A DNA stretch of 64,000 nt, from assembly GCA_023634235.1 (NCBI GenBank), contig JAMKCF010000002.1, positions 870,501 through 934,500 on the forward strand, read 5' to 3'. A model generated the notes under the pieces. It did no database searches and was not told the DNA's origin. It saw only the letters and a list, made by a program, of their open reading frames with translations. Of this stretch, positions 1 through 11,700 are shown piece by piece; the stretch's first letter is position 1; each line of letters starts with the position of its first letter. The position numbers were made by a program, and so were the translations under genes. The DNA is from Pisaster brevispinus (lineage: Eukaryota; Echinodermata; Asteroidea; Forcipulatida; Asteriidae).

Positions 1-285
1 TTTGTGAAACCGACCCGCTGTGGTCTCTTTCCCATTACGGTTAGATAACAAACAAAAAGGGACAAGATTGTCATCACTTGCCGCCCCAGTTTGTGTGTTT
101 ACATTATAATAAAGGCTTATTGAGACTGAAGACAAGTAAGGACGGCAATGACCCAGTTCAACTGACTGAATTCGTCACCCAAAATACATCAAATACGTCA
201 TTTTAACGAGGCAGGTACCGCGTCCCTTATAGGCTACGCCCGCGTGCCGAAACACGCACCAATCTTTACATGCAAATTCTAATTC

Positions 286-390
286 CAAAATGGCCGACCA
301 CGGGAAGACAGTGACCGCGTGTGACGTCATGCAACGTGTCTACACAGAGTATATATTATAACCCTCAAGAAATCTAGGATTTGAACTTTG
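286..390 (+). promoter_or_regulatory. candidate promoter: CRE followed by TATA
   Basis: A perfect CRE palindrome TGACGTCA lies at 322-329, with an A/T run resembling a TATA box (tatatatta, about 350-358) 21 bp downstream. An AAAATGGCCGAC element similar to a YY1 site lies at about 286-297. The spacing fits a core promoter reading rightward, with a start near 385, and could serve the ATP13A2-like gene. This is inferred from motifs only. Confidence 0.3.
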
Positions 391-644
391 TTTCCAGCCA
401 CAGTAAAAAATTGTTTAAATTGAATGTTTAGATTTGGTTTCAAAGCATCATTACTCTATTAAACACTGAAAATTCCATTCTAAATTCCGAGAAGTCCCAG
501 AAAGATAACGCAATGGGGATGGGGATGTTCTGGGGCATTGTGTTGAAACCTATCAGAACTCCGTCTGTGATGATGATTTCCTGTGCTAAGCTTGATCTCG
601 TTAAAAAAGTATGTAAGCCAGTTGACAGCTAAAGGACTGTGATG

Positions 645-935
645 TCACCATGAAGGCGAAAGAGTGACAGCCGGGTAGCATATGGCGCATCTTCTCCAGT
701 TCGTCACATTCATTAAGGGGAGATACCAAGCAGTCCCATTGGTATAGGGTGCTACAGCAGGGCCCAATGTTAGTGGGGAATCGGTTCTGGAGGCACCGTG
801 ATCGCGGGAAGGTCTCTTCCCGGGAGCTGGATGGTGGCCAACCTCATAGGTCCTGACCCTACCGGTCGGCGACCAGGAACTTGTGCAGGTCGTTTGCAGA
901 CTCGGTTTATAATCTGAAACAGATAAAAAGAGCAT
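645..935 (-). other. unexplained GC-rich block with a 96-codon minus-strand ORF
   Basis: The minus strand is open for 96 codons in a region richer in G+C than its A/T-rich flanks. The predicted peptide has no domain I recognise and no clear splice context. It may be a dispersed repeat fragment or a decayed mobile-element piece. Confidence 0.25.
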
Positions 936-1042
936 TCTATTGTTCCCTACAGATGTAATTTTATCCCGATTTGACTTGCAAATTGCTGCAATATTTTATC
1001 TTCATATCCCGACCTATTATAAATATCTTGTGTCTGCCACAG

Positions 1043-1127
1043 AGAAAAAAAGAAGAGAGTCGAAGAAACGAAATGTGACAATCCAAACAAGACACCTGGT
1101 GACCAGAGCGGAAATACATTTGATGAG
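1043..1127 (+). CDS. weak candidate upstream exon of the ATP13A2-like gene
   Basis: A possible acceptor (ctgccacag, ending at 1042) and donor (gag/gtaatg at 1128) bound a hydrophilic stretch that ends in phase 0. That is the phase needed by the next sure exon at 2703. In vertebrate ATP13A2/ATP13A3 a variable hydrophilic linker sits at this place. There is no residue-level match, so this is a guess. Confidence 0.22.
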
Positions 1128-1574
1128 GTAATGGGCCAAGAGCTTTTCCACATTTCTTCGTGTTGGATTGAAACTAGGCCTGTTTTTCATATGTCATCTA
1201 CTTCAGTGATTAATTTTATATATATTATATATATTTTTTTGGGTGGCGGAAAGGGGGTTTGCCTAGAAAGCCTGTTTACGCATCAAAAACAGTAATTACA
1301 TTCCAATCATCTGGTTTCATAATGTGGTTCAAACGGAGTTGACTATTAAAGGGTTCTAACATTGGTTAGATTTAAAAAATGTTCACATATTTGCACTTAA
1401 CTTCAAAAATGTTTTGAAAGAAATGCTATAGTTTTTGAGAAATGAGTAAACAATTAGTTTTGATCTCTCGAGACCAAAGCTCTATATTGAGAACATGTAA
1501 GTTTTGTTTATAGTATTTTCTCGTGACTGAAATTTCACAAGTCCCGTGGGAATTAAATCCACAGGCATACTACT

Positions 1575-1890
1575 CAAGTGGGATTCAAACTATACTACTC
1601 GATTGGGATTCGAACCCATGACCCTGTCAGAATTGACCCGAATCCGGATCCTGAAATGACCCTGAAATGGGTCAAATCAACGCAGAATCCGGGTCAAATT
1701 TCCACTTTGGGGGATCAATTTCTGGTTCGGGCTGTCCCAGAAATGGGTCAGGCTGCTGCGACCAAGGGTCAATTTTGACCCGGATTCCGGTTGAGTTCTG
1801 ACCCGTATTCCGGATTCCGGTTGAGTTCTTACCCGGATTCCGGACTCTGGCCCGGATTCTGGGTCAGTTTTGCCCGGGAGTTTTTAGAGT
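1575..1890. repeat. dispersed repeat rich in 'gacccggattccgg' motifs
   Basis: Short words such as gggtcaaat, gacccggattccgg and gttgagttct recur several times in both orientations. Related sequence appears at about 10285-10445 and about 17485-17560, each ending near a 'gttttagagtg'-like tail, so this is an interspersed family. The left edge includes an inverted tRNA B-box-like word (gggattcgaaccc). Confidence 0.5.
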
Positions 1891-2350
1891 GAACACTCCT
1901 TACAGGAAGGCTTTATCAATGCGCACCAGGTTAAAATCTCTTCAGAAGAAAAAGACTCTAGTTGTTCTATCACTTTGGAGAACAGGATGTGTAAAGACCC
2001 AACGTTTCGTTTCTATACAGTGATCTTCATTAAGATATTTTTTTTCACACGGTGCTTTGAGCGAATCTCTGAAGATGACATTCCCACCTTTCATACAGGT
2101 CAAAAATAATGTTTGCACTTTTGTTGACAACGGAAGTTGAGTGACCAGTTTCCACAGAGCGCATGATGTAAGCCTGTGACATTAGAAATACACAATATTG
2201 ATATTCCATTATGTACACAGCTCAATTAGATTATAAACTCTGTGATAAGTAGTTTATCAAATAGACCCGGGAACCTATACAAATAATAATAGTTCACAAA
2301 GTACACAGATACGTGTTGTACACAGAGGAACATTGTCATATATGTAGCGT

Positions 2351-2612
2351 GTCATGGCCGAGTGGATAGGAAAACCGGATCCAGCTCTGGTGTTTCTGAA
2401 CAGCGGAGTGTGGGTTCAAGTCCCGGTCGTGACGATTTTGTTTTTAATCAAGACCCTTAACTATTATTGTCGCGTCCATCGGGTGGGACGTCAAGAACGC
2501 CGTAGGTCCTGTGTGTTGTGTAATGCGCGAAAAAAAACCCGTATCGTTAAGAAAAGGGGTTCGCACCGGTGTTTCCGGCTTGGTTTTGGGTTCTTTTCTG
2601 TTTTTTATTTTA
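2351..2612 (+). mobile_element. tRNA-Leu-derived SINE, family A
   Basis: The head resembles tRNA-Leu, with an A box in catggccgagtgg and a B box in gggttcaagtccc. It is followed by the family body (tcgggtgggacgtcaagaacgccgtaggtcctgtg...). The copy lies 90 bp upstream of the first sure ATPase exon. Similar copies occur at 5338, 19362, 22996, 34955 (reversed) and 58090. Confidence 0.8.
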
Positions 2613-2702
2613 TTTTATTTTTTTAACCAAACTAAACTTTGATTGCTTTACGTACCTTGCTCTTGACATTCTTGCATATTTTTGCCTTCTTGCTAGCCTC
2701 AG

Positions 2703-2776
2703 TTCATGCGTTTCTTCCGGTTTCAAAAGTTGAAATACATCTGGGAAACGGAGGGCTACAACTTCTACAGATTACG
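2703..2776 (+). CDS. ATP13A2: ATP13A2-like exon, N-terminal cytosolic segment
   Basis: Codes [18 protein letters not shown]..., matching the 'RYF-hQ-kYiW' stretch that precedes the A domain in P5B pumps. The acceptor is gcctcag and the donor gtaaag. It enters in phase 0 and leaves in phase 2. This is the first exon I can name with confidence. Confidence 0.85.
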
Positions 2777-5700
2777 GTAAAGTACTTTCACAAACTAGTC
2801 TTTCAAAAGCATTGAATTCTGTTGTACACTGCAAAAAACAGGGCTGCTAAAATTAACACCATGGGTGTTTCTCACATATAGACACCGAAGAGAGAATAAA
2901 ATATTACTTTGGTGTTAAAATAACACCAATGTAATTGTTTTTGCATAAATTAGTGTTACTTTAACACCTTATGGTGTAAATATTGATTCGCAGTGTCAAT
3001 TTTAACACCCCATTTTTTGCAGTGTAGTCTTTTAACAAATGTGTTTGTCTTTGCCGCTACCTTTTTACCAGTTGAGAAATTTGTATTTGTTTAGGGGACT
3101 TGAGACCGGGGTATCTTGTTCAGATATGTACGATGCCTTCACTGGATTCACAGCGGACGAGCAGAAGTCCAGGTTAGTCGTAATGGTTCAATTTGGGGTT
3201 TTGTAAGTTACAGCGGGACACTGGTCAAACGATCACCACTAAAGTTACCAATTAGACGATCTCTGACCTCACATAATTCAGCTTTGAAAATGACTGGTTT
3301 TACAATGCAAGCTGGTATTTCACTCTCACTCGAGCCCGGTTACATAAAGCTGATTGGCTAAGCAAAGATTTGCAGGGACCCAGTCATGAGCAATGTGCAT
3401 TATATCATGTTTTGGCTGGTTACCATTATGAACATTAAAACGCACACATTTACCCTTCCCATGACTTATGCTAATTACATTCACGCATGCGTACAAATAC
3501 TATTGGCTGGCAAACGCCATAGAGCTGTGCATTAGGCAAACGCATGAAACGCGTATGCGTCACGCCACCATTGGCCCTCCCACACAAAAAGGTGCAACGT
3601 TCCCTCATTTTTGCAAATGCGTTGTGTTGGCGCGCACGCGCGATGTGAACACATGTATCTATACACAGGTGTCTTCAGGCCTACGCGTTACAGTTCGTAT
3701 GTTCTCTATTGACGATCCATTTGTTTCATTAACATAACTATTTTAATTAAAATAAATACACAAATATCAAAGGGTCAAAGCACTTTAACCATCAGACTTT
3801 GTCTACATTTCGTACACAAAACAACACTAGACCTACAATACTATGTTCTATCACTGAGCAAAAATCGAAGAGGAACCAAACCTCACTATTGTTCAGAACT
3901 GAGAAAATATAATTAGCTGTTGAAAAAATGCTTATCCCAAAAGGACCAGGTATAATTGCAGAAAAATAGTTAATGTCCTGACGTTTCGACCCTAGCAGAG
4001 TCTTTTTCAAAGGCTAATAATTACAATAATACACAAAAACAGGTATACTGTGGTATCCAGCCACTTTATCCCTTTTGGCCTATTTGTTCATACCTTGCTT
4101 TTTCTGTGTGCTTTCTACCTCTCTCTCGTTTCATTTCTTTCCACTGCTTGTGTTACACCAGCATACCTGTTTATGTTTGTAGTGTTGTAAGTTAGCCTGC
4201 TATAGAAACAATCTGCTAGGCTCGAAAAATCAGGCCATTAACTATTTGTTTGCATTGTTCATAACGATAATACAAATTGATATTGTGATATCCGCTTTTC
4301 AAACGTGGTTTGGCAAATTGAGCCCATGGCAGCTGAAATTGGGTCGCGGAAATGCGACAATATCATTCGGTGGGATTCGGTGGCAGTAAACAGTTAACCC
4401 AATCAAGCCATTATATATTCTGTTTACACAAGGGAATAGGCAACCTCTGTGGCAAATTCAATGTCTATTCGAAGGTCAACTTCGTAATTTTAGGGGTCAA
4501 CCCAATCTACCTTCCCCCCGTGTAAAGTATGAAAACTGTTGAATGTTCTCTTTTCGTTGACCTTGGCTGTAGTTTCTCCCGCCCATACTGTCTGATATCG
4601 GTTTTCCCAGTTAATTTTGAACCCCACAATGTTCTCTTCCTTCCCACCAGGCGAGACCTATACGGCCCAAATGAAATAGACATAGCTCTACGGTCCATAT
4701 TTGTACTTTTCGTTCAAGAGGTAAGACTTTTAAAAATATGTTTTATTAAGGGGTCACTGAATGTTTAGGGGATAAGTGGATACCACGCAGAAAACTTAAA
4801 CTTATTTTAGAGTGGCTCTATATTTAGCCGAGGTTTCGTAATTTGGGCACACCAGGACATTATCGTTGTGCGTGTCTGCTTTTTCTTTCCTAAATTGTTT
4901 TTGATTTGGTCGAGGAACTTGCTGTTTGTCTGGCATCCCAAACATCTGTTTAAGTCAGTTTGATCGATTGACTTAATAAAAATAGAAAATAAAACCTAAG
5001 AAAAACTGGTAAGTTAAGAAATAGCTTTTATTTCTTGTGTTTAAGGTATAAAAACGACCTATATTTTATTCAACTTTTGACAGTAGGTTGGTACCCCTCG
5101 TTGCAATGCATGCAAAGTGTGGGTCTAAGACTCACTAGTGAAATCTTTGAATATAAAGTGGCTGACGTCACACGCACGCCGATTCCAACCAATGAAACTA
5201 GTCCAATGCAGTGAACTGAATGGTCGCAATTCTAACCTCAATTAAAAAGATTTTTCAATTTCGTTCAGAAAGTGGCCTCAGACGCTCTATCAAATAAAAC
5301 GTCTTGCACGACCATATTTTTGTGTTCAGTTTACGGGGTGTGGTGGCCGAGCGGTTACGAGCACCGGACTCAAGCTCTGGTGTTTTCCGGTCCTAGCACG
5401 TGTGTCCTTGAGCAAGATTCTTGACCATAATTGCTTTGTCCTTCGGATGGGACATTTAAGTCGTAGGTCCTGTGTTCTAGCTAGATTGGACAGTGCGTGT
5501 AAAGGAACCCAGGTCACTTGTCAGGGAAGAGTAGGGTCGACCCCGTTGTTTCTGGTTCACATTGCAATAACCCGTGTTTACAGGTAGTCTCCTGAGGCAT
5601 CCTTTGTTTCAATACCAGAAATGTATAATACTACGATGTATACTTGTTCATTCTAAAGAATTACAGAGGTCATAGCTCGTTGCTATGATTCTGAAGTTAA

Positions 5701-8700
5701 AAGTTCACTACTCGGGCGATACTACGTGCGAATAGAATATTGGCACTGATAAAGAGACCAGTTGAATTTATCAACGAAGAACCAAATTTGCTCCACTGAA
5801 GCAAAGTCATGTTCCCGGACGTCTACACATACATTGACATCAAGTTTTCGAGGCTGTTTTCCTCTTTTTGGGGGAGCAGACTGTAACTTGAAAAGAACAG
5901 CAAAATTAGTATTTACGGACACTTCCTTTTCTATTACAAAATTGGCCGCCATTTCGCGCGGGTCATGAGTTGACATAGATTTTGAAAGTACTGATGACGG
6001 TGCAATGAGCTCAAAATGCTAACTGTGCGCACTTTGCATTTGAGAGAAAGGTCTTCCACAACGTGGTCTTCCATTCAGTGTCTCATCAAATCATATTAAT
6101 GCGATCTTTTCAAAAATTATGTTGGTCGCCCATAGTGTGCTCAACACCGGCTGTCAAAATACACGGCCGTGACGTCAGAGAAGAAACCTATATAGCTCAT
6201 AACTATTGAGCATATAGTCTGGTGGTCTGTATACAGAAGAGCAAGCCAGTAATCAAAGACATGAAAAGGTTACCAGAGTGAGTCTAATTCAGCTCCCAGA
6301 TTTTTTAGCTTCTGCAGCCACGAATAGAATCTCCTCTCGATCACAACATCCCCTATAGGAGACGCCGCAGGCGTCTCAAAGCATCGATTTAGAAGATTGT
6401 ATCACCCTGCGTCTGCAAGACGCTTAAAATGCGTCTTCCCATTCAGATGCTCCATCCGGTCCAGTGAGGAAGGACAGAAGTGGCGACTCCCAGATGCAGA
6501 AATAATTCGACGGCAGCAGTACCCCGGCTAGCTTGACCCCGGGTGAACTAGAACGGGGCTCCTGTACATGTATTATCGTCTGCAAAACTTCCTCTCAAAT
6601 GGGAATGGAGAGAATAATATTCAATCCCGAAAATCTTCGAGATTTAAAAGCAAAATTGAGGTGTGTGCAGTACGTTGACTCATTTTGATTCAGCAAGATT
6701 AAGCACGACTTCGAATTATTAAGCACATAGCTATTTTGCTTATCTGAAAAAGACAAAATAACCAGACAAAATAACCGCGTTAAAGTGAACTGTTTCCATT
6801 ACTCTGTTTAGCGAGTTTGCTTCTCAGTTAGAGTTTTTTCGAGACAAAACAATTATGTCGGAAGAACTGTTTCCATACGTATTTTTCCCCTAAAACAGAT
6901 ATTACTTTGCAACACCCCTAGAAAATGTTCACAGTGGGCAAGTGTTACACCCACAGTATGGACTTGAGAACAAAATTGGGTCCTGGGCGAAATTTAACGG
7001 AGCTGCTTAAGCAGAAAATATTGCTAAAACAATTTTCTGCGTACCATGGTATTTTGGCTGGTAACTTTATTGTGGTAAGCATTATTTTAGTTGTGCTGGG
7101 CTACCAGCGTTTAAGCAGCTATATGAAATTGGGCCCTGGCCGGTACGGTCAGTATGCTTTATATCAGAAGTTAACGGGAACCAAGTAAAAAATAATGCAC
7201 AATGTATACCATTTTAGCTGGTAACCCCTCGCTGTTAAGCAAGAATTTGCCTGTGTTTAACAATGTGGTTATTCCTTTCGTAAGTTTGATGTAATTTAGC
7301 ACTGAACTGATTTATTCTTTGCAGGCATTGAACCCGTTCTACGTGTTCCAAGTGTACAGTGTTTGCTTGTGGATCTTCGGCTACAACTACATCCTCTTCT
7401 CGATAGCTATCGTGGCGATGTCCCTCATTTCAATCACCTTGACGGTGTACAGTACCCGATCTGTAAGTAACAACCCCACTTGCATCATGGCCGCACCAAA
7501 AAGATTTAAGTAAGGGCAGGGCCTGAAAATGTTTGTTGTTTACTAATCCTTGAAAATGTTGTTTATAAATGGAAAAAAACCCAAAAGATAAAGGAGAGGG
7601 CCGATTGGTAAGCCCAGAGCTGTGTTTTGAAAGGTTCGATAAGGAGGGACCACTTTTCGTTGGTAAGCCTGAGTGTTATGTCAATACGTTCGTGTCCATG
7701 CGAGTTCATGTCTGAGGTTGTATCACAAACTTCAAAGTTTCCTGTCAGTCTTTTTGTGTTATGAATATATAGTATCTTGAATTTCCACTTCTCAGCAAAG
7801 TGTTACCCTGAGACGGATGGTGAAAACAACGGGTACCGTTACAGTAAACAGAGGCAGGCAAAGTAAGTGAAATCTTTTACACGGATTCAGCTTGGAAGTT
7901 CAGCTTTGTGGCCCTTTGCGAAAGCACAGCTGGGGCTTGAGCTCCGGCTCAGGCACCGTCCACATGCTCGTATAAGTACCCTACCGAAAGTGTACACTTT
8001 CTAAATAATTGCCGGAGCCCGGAGCCTAAGCCTAACTGTGATTACGAAAAGGGCCTAGGATGCACCCATTTTCCAATAGAACCCTGGCGTAGACCGCCAT
8101 AGGCTACCACAGGCCGCCAAAATGCAAGTGTGTGCACGCCACGCACAACTCTCGGCCAGAGATAGGTCTTACTTTGACCTCATCAGTGAGGGCGCTGTGT
8201 GAGTTTGTGACGTCATATGCCGGGCGTGTATAGGGCAAAAGTCCTTTTGAAAGTGAAAACTAATTACAAGCCTCTCGCCCCACGTCAAATTGGCGTACTA
8301 TGTCACTGTACTCGATACTCTTTCGAGCGAAATTTGAAACATGACGTCATTGGATGGCAACAATAAAATGAGACTGTACATTCCACACGGGAAATTGTTC
8401 GTAAGTCAAAAGGTACAATTCAACGCCATTTTGATTTGAATATCATGGAAATTTAGGAACGAACTTAACAATTCCCCAACAAAAATATTCAGACCCTCAA
8501 ATTTAAAATGTGACGTCACTGGATGTGAATAAATTTTGTATAGAAGCTTGGGTATTAAATAAAATGGCATTTTAAACAATTATTTGAACGTAAGGTTTTG
8601 TAACCCTTGTAACCCGACTCCCCCATTCCAAAGACTATATCGGAATTTGTTTTACCCGAGACCTCTCTTTAACAACTGCGTTTCAAACTGTTCATTATCT

Positions 8701-11700
8701 ATGCACATGTAAAACGGCAAATATTATTCTATATTTTGAAACAAACAAAAAAAAAGAAATTGATATCGACGAAACCCCATCCAGATAACTACTTAAACAT
8801 TAGAAACCCTCTCGGACCTTCACATTAAAGACTGTCAAATAAGCCCACAGCACCAAATTAAGGACAGCCACTTATCGTGCAAGGTTCGGCGAATTCGAAG
8901 ATTAACGGCTTTCGGGGTAACTCAGAAGAATTAATGAGGTTTTAAAAAGTTAATTTATTGTAATTAAACCGAGCATTGCAATGCATTGGGAATAAATTAT
9001 GACACCACTCAAATACCCTAAGCCGAACCATAATTAAGCTTACACCGTCTGTATATTTGCACATGGGCTAAAGGACTTCGCGGAAATAATAAAGACTAAT
9101 TCTAGGATCGGTTGAAAATCTGACCTAAAGGCGAACATTTTAATCTCCCTCGGAAAGAGGAGGAAGCTAAGACAACGTGGCCCGGTTCCATGAACCAGAA
9201 ATCATCGCATGCAACATTCACGCAGATGTTGGCGGGAAAATGTCCAGTGCTTGTCGTGGGGCTTTTCCCGCCTATTTTTATTTCATTCATGATCTCAGGT
9301 TTCCACGTTTCCCGCGTATTTCTATGCAAATTAAGGGTTTTATTTGGCGCCAACTTCTGTCCAGGGTCTCGTTGAGTGCGTAGGTGTGAAACATGACAGT
9401 ACTTTATAATGAATTCGTCATATTTTCTCTCCTGACGTCGCCTCGTTTTAATTACGGAGGCTCGCGCAACAGTGGTGCACTTTACTTAGGAATGCACATT
9501 GTGTTTCGGTGGACCGCAGATATTAACTGAAGCCAAATACCGGTTTCTGTGGTAAAAGGAAATGTACAGTTTTAAAGGGGTAAATTAATTATTATAGGCC
9601 TACTTTACATTATGTACAAACATTAAATAAGGTGTTTATTCAAAAATAGGTCCAAGCCCCATTACTGAATACTGCCATAAGGCTGAAAAAGAAAACGTAG
9701 AAAAAGGAACAACAAACCAAAAAAACAATAACACCATATACAAATGACACATAGAGAACAATTTCAACAATCTCAGTGTGCATTGTTCTTAAGGGAAGAT
9801 ATACCTTTGATCATTACTCTAAAAATGAATGACCACAAAAACTTACTTGGTAAGAAGCACTACATCTGTTGATAATGAGACAATATGAGAAACGATTCCC
9901 TTCAAAGAAATGTGATTTTAGAGAGAGAGAGAGAGAGACATTCAAAAACATTTCAATCTGAGAAACTTTTCTATATGAAATGTTTCTCAGAATGTGTATT
10001 CCAATTACGGATTATTCTCCTGTGCGGACATGGCCCCTCCAGATTTTTGGCAATATCTCAAAAATGCTACCACCTTTTGAACTGAGTTTATCACAGGTTA
10101 GTTTTTGTGTATTCGTCTACATTTATGTAGGAATACAACATTTATTTTTAACGATTGCATAAACCAAATACTTTGCCTTTAAGTGAAAACGACAAATGGT
10201 TCAAATGGTAAAAACCTTCAGCAATCCAAATCAATAACATATCCAGATGGTGCGACACTTTCTTGCCTTTGCGAGTGCGAGTCTGTGTCAAAATGACCCA
10301 GACATGGATCAAACTGACACAGATTCCGAGTAAAAAAAAATCACATTTTTTTAAAAACCACTTTCTGGGGTAGCCAGACCCACAAATGGGTCAGGCCCCG
10401 GAATCCATGCAGATCAAGTCTGACCCGGAAGTTTTAGGAGTGTAATGTCATCGGTTTCAACAAGTAGACACTCTTATCACGTGACGTGTGTAGCGAATTT
10501 AAGTTCAATTAAATTTAATTGTATCAATTTTTCTAGCAGAAGAAGTTGAGGAGGTCAGCGTAAAAGATCTGGTTCCGGGTGACTTGGTCGAGCTCCCGAC
10601 TCGCGGTTGCATGATGAGCTGTGATGCAGTACTTATCAGCGGGAGCTGCATCGTTAATGAAAGTATGCTCACTGGTAAGTGCGAAGCTTAAGTTTCAATT
10701 AAACTATTGTTACTTCGAGAAGTTTTTTTTTAAACATACCCTAGAAAATCTTACAGAATTATGTAGGCGGATTCCCTTCAAAAAAGGCATGCATCTTCCT
10801 AAATACACAACTTCCCTCACGATTTATACACAACTTTCCTCAAGGTTTATACACGACTTCCTAAAGTTTTGTGCACAACTTCCTACGGGCTAGTAGACAA
10901 CCTTCCTGAGATTTAAAAACAACTTCCCTAAAACTCTTCCTAGAGGTTTGCACAAAACTTCTAAGAGGTTTGAGATTTATGTCTAAATTTCCTAAAATTA
11001 TATATACACGACTTTCTATAGGTTTGTACATGACTTCCTAGAGATTTGCCTTTCTGCTTGTTTGCACACAATTTCCTATGGATTTATACACAAATTCCCT
11101 AAAGTTCACACAACTTTCCAGATCGAGGTTTAAACATGAATTTCCAGAGGTTTATGCACAATTTCCTAGTACTTAATACAAAACTTCCTAGAGATTATAC
11201 TGTCTTTCTTGAAGAACTTATACTATCCCAGAGTGACTTATGAACTTTATACCAAGTATGTGCTTATAAACATCAAAGCTGTACCGGGACCTAAACAAAC
11301 CCAATGCTTGTTTGAGAATATCTTTGAAAATACGAAAGTATTATTTGAAGAACACAAAACTCTGTGGTTTTCAAATTAAACAACCTGAAGGCCAAAGTAT
11401 TGCGTAAAACATGGATTATTTTCAAACGCAAGTTGCTAAAATGTAGGCTCAGTTCAAGGCGTCGGTAAATGAACAGACGTTGCATTTTGATTGTGGTGAG
11501 AAGAACCGTATTGATCTAGTTGATGTTTCGACTAGTCTTCTCGACAAGGCGCTGAGATATCACACACAGTTGCATGGACCTTGAATAAGGCTTTGGTTAG
11601 GTAGGACGCGTTTGCATAACCCATTTCACAGCTCGAAACCAGGTCACAAGTTCATGCATTCATAGCTAATTTTGGTTTTACCAATTTTGGTGCCGGCTTC

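Larger units (their letters stand above)
1..2702. other. upstream region of the ATP13A2-like gene, no confident exon
   Basis: No exon of the expected N-terminal part of a P5B ATPase (first hydrophobic hairpin before the A domain) could be recognised here. The stretch holds a CRE/TATA pair near 322-358, an unexplained GC-richer block at 645-935, a weak exon candidate at 1043-1127, a dispersed repeat at 1575-1890 and a tRNA-Leu-type SINE at 2351-2612. The first exon(s) may be further left or non-coding. Confidence 0.6.
7863..10536. other. 2.7-kb intron with a MITE and CRE sites
   Basis: No coding sequence was recognised. It contains the MITE at 7909-8056, three TGACGTCA sites (8208, 8342, 8511), a GC-richer block near 9170-9370, a (ga)n run near 9921-9938 and the dispersed repeat at 10285-10445. 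Confidence 0.7.

Noticed and set aside
952..1127. Exon reading DVILSRFDLQIAAIF... in the frame starting at 940
   Set aside because: It would leave in phase 2, but the next sure exon (2703) needs phase 0. The similarity to the family is not convincing.
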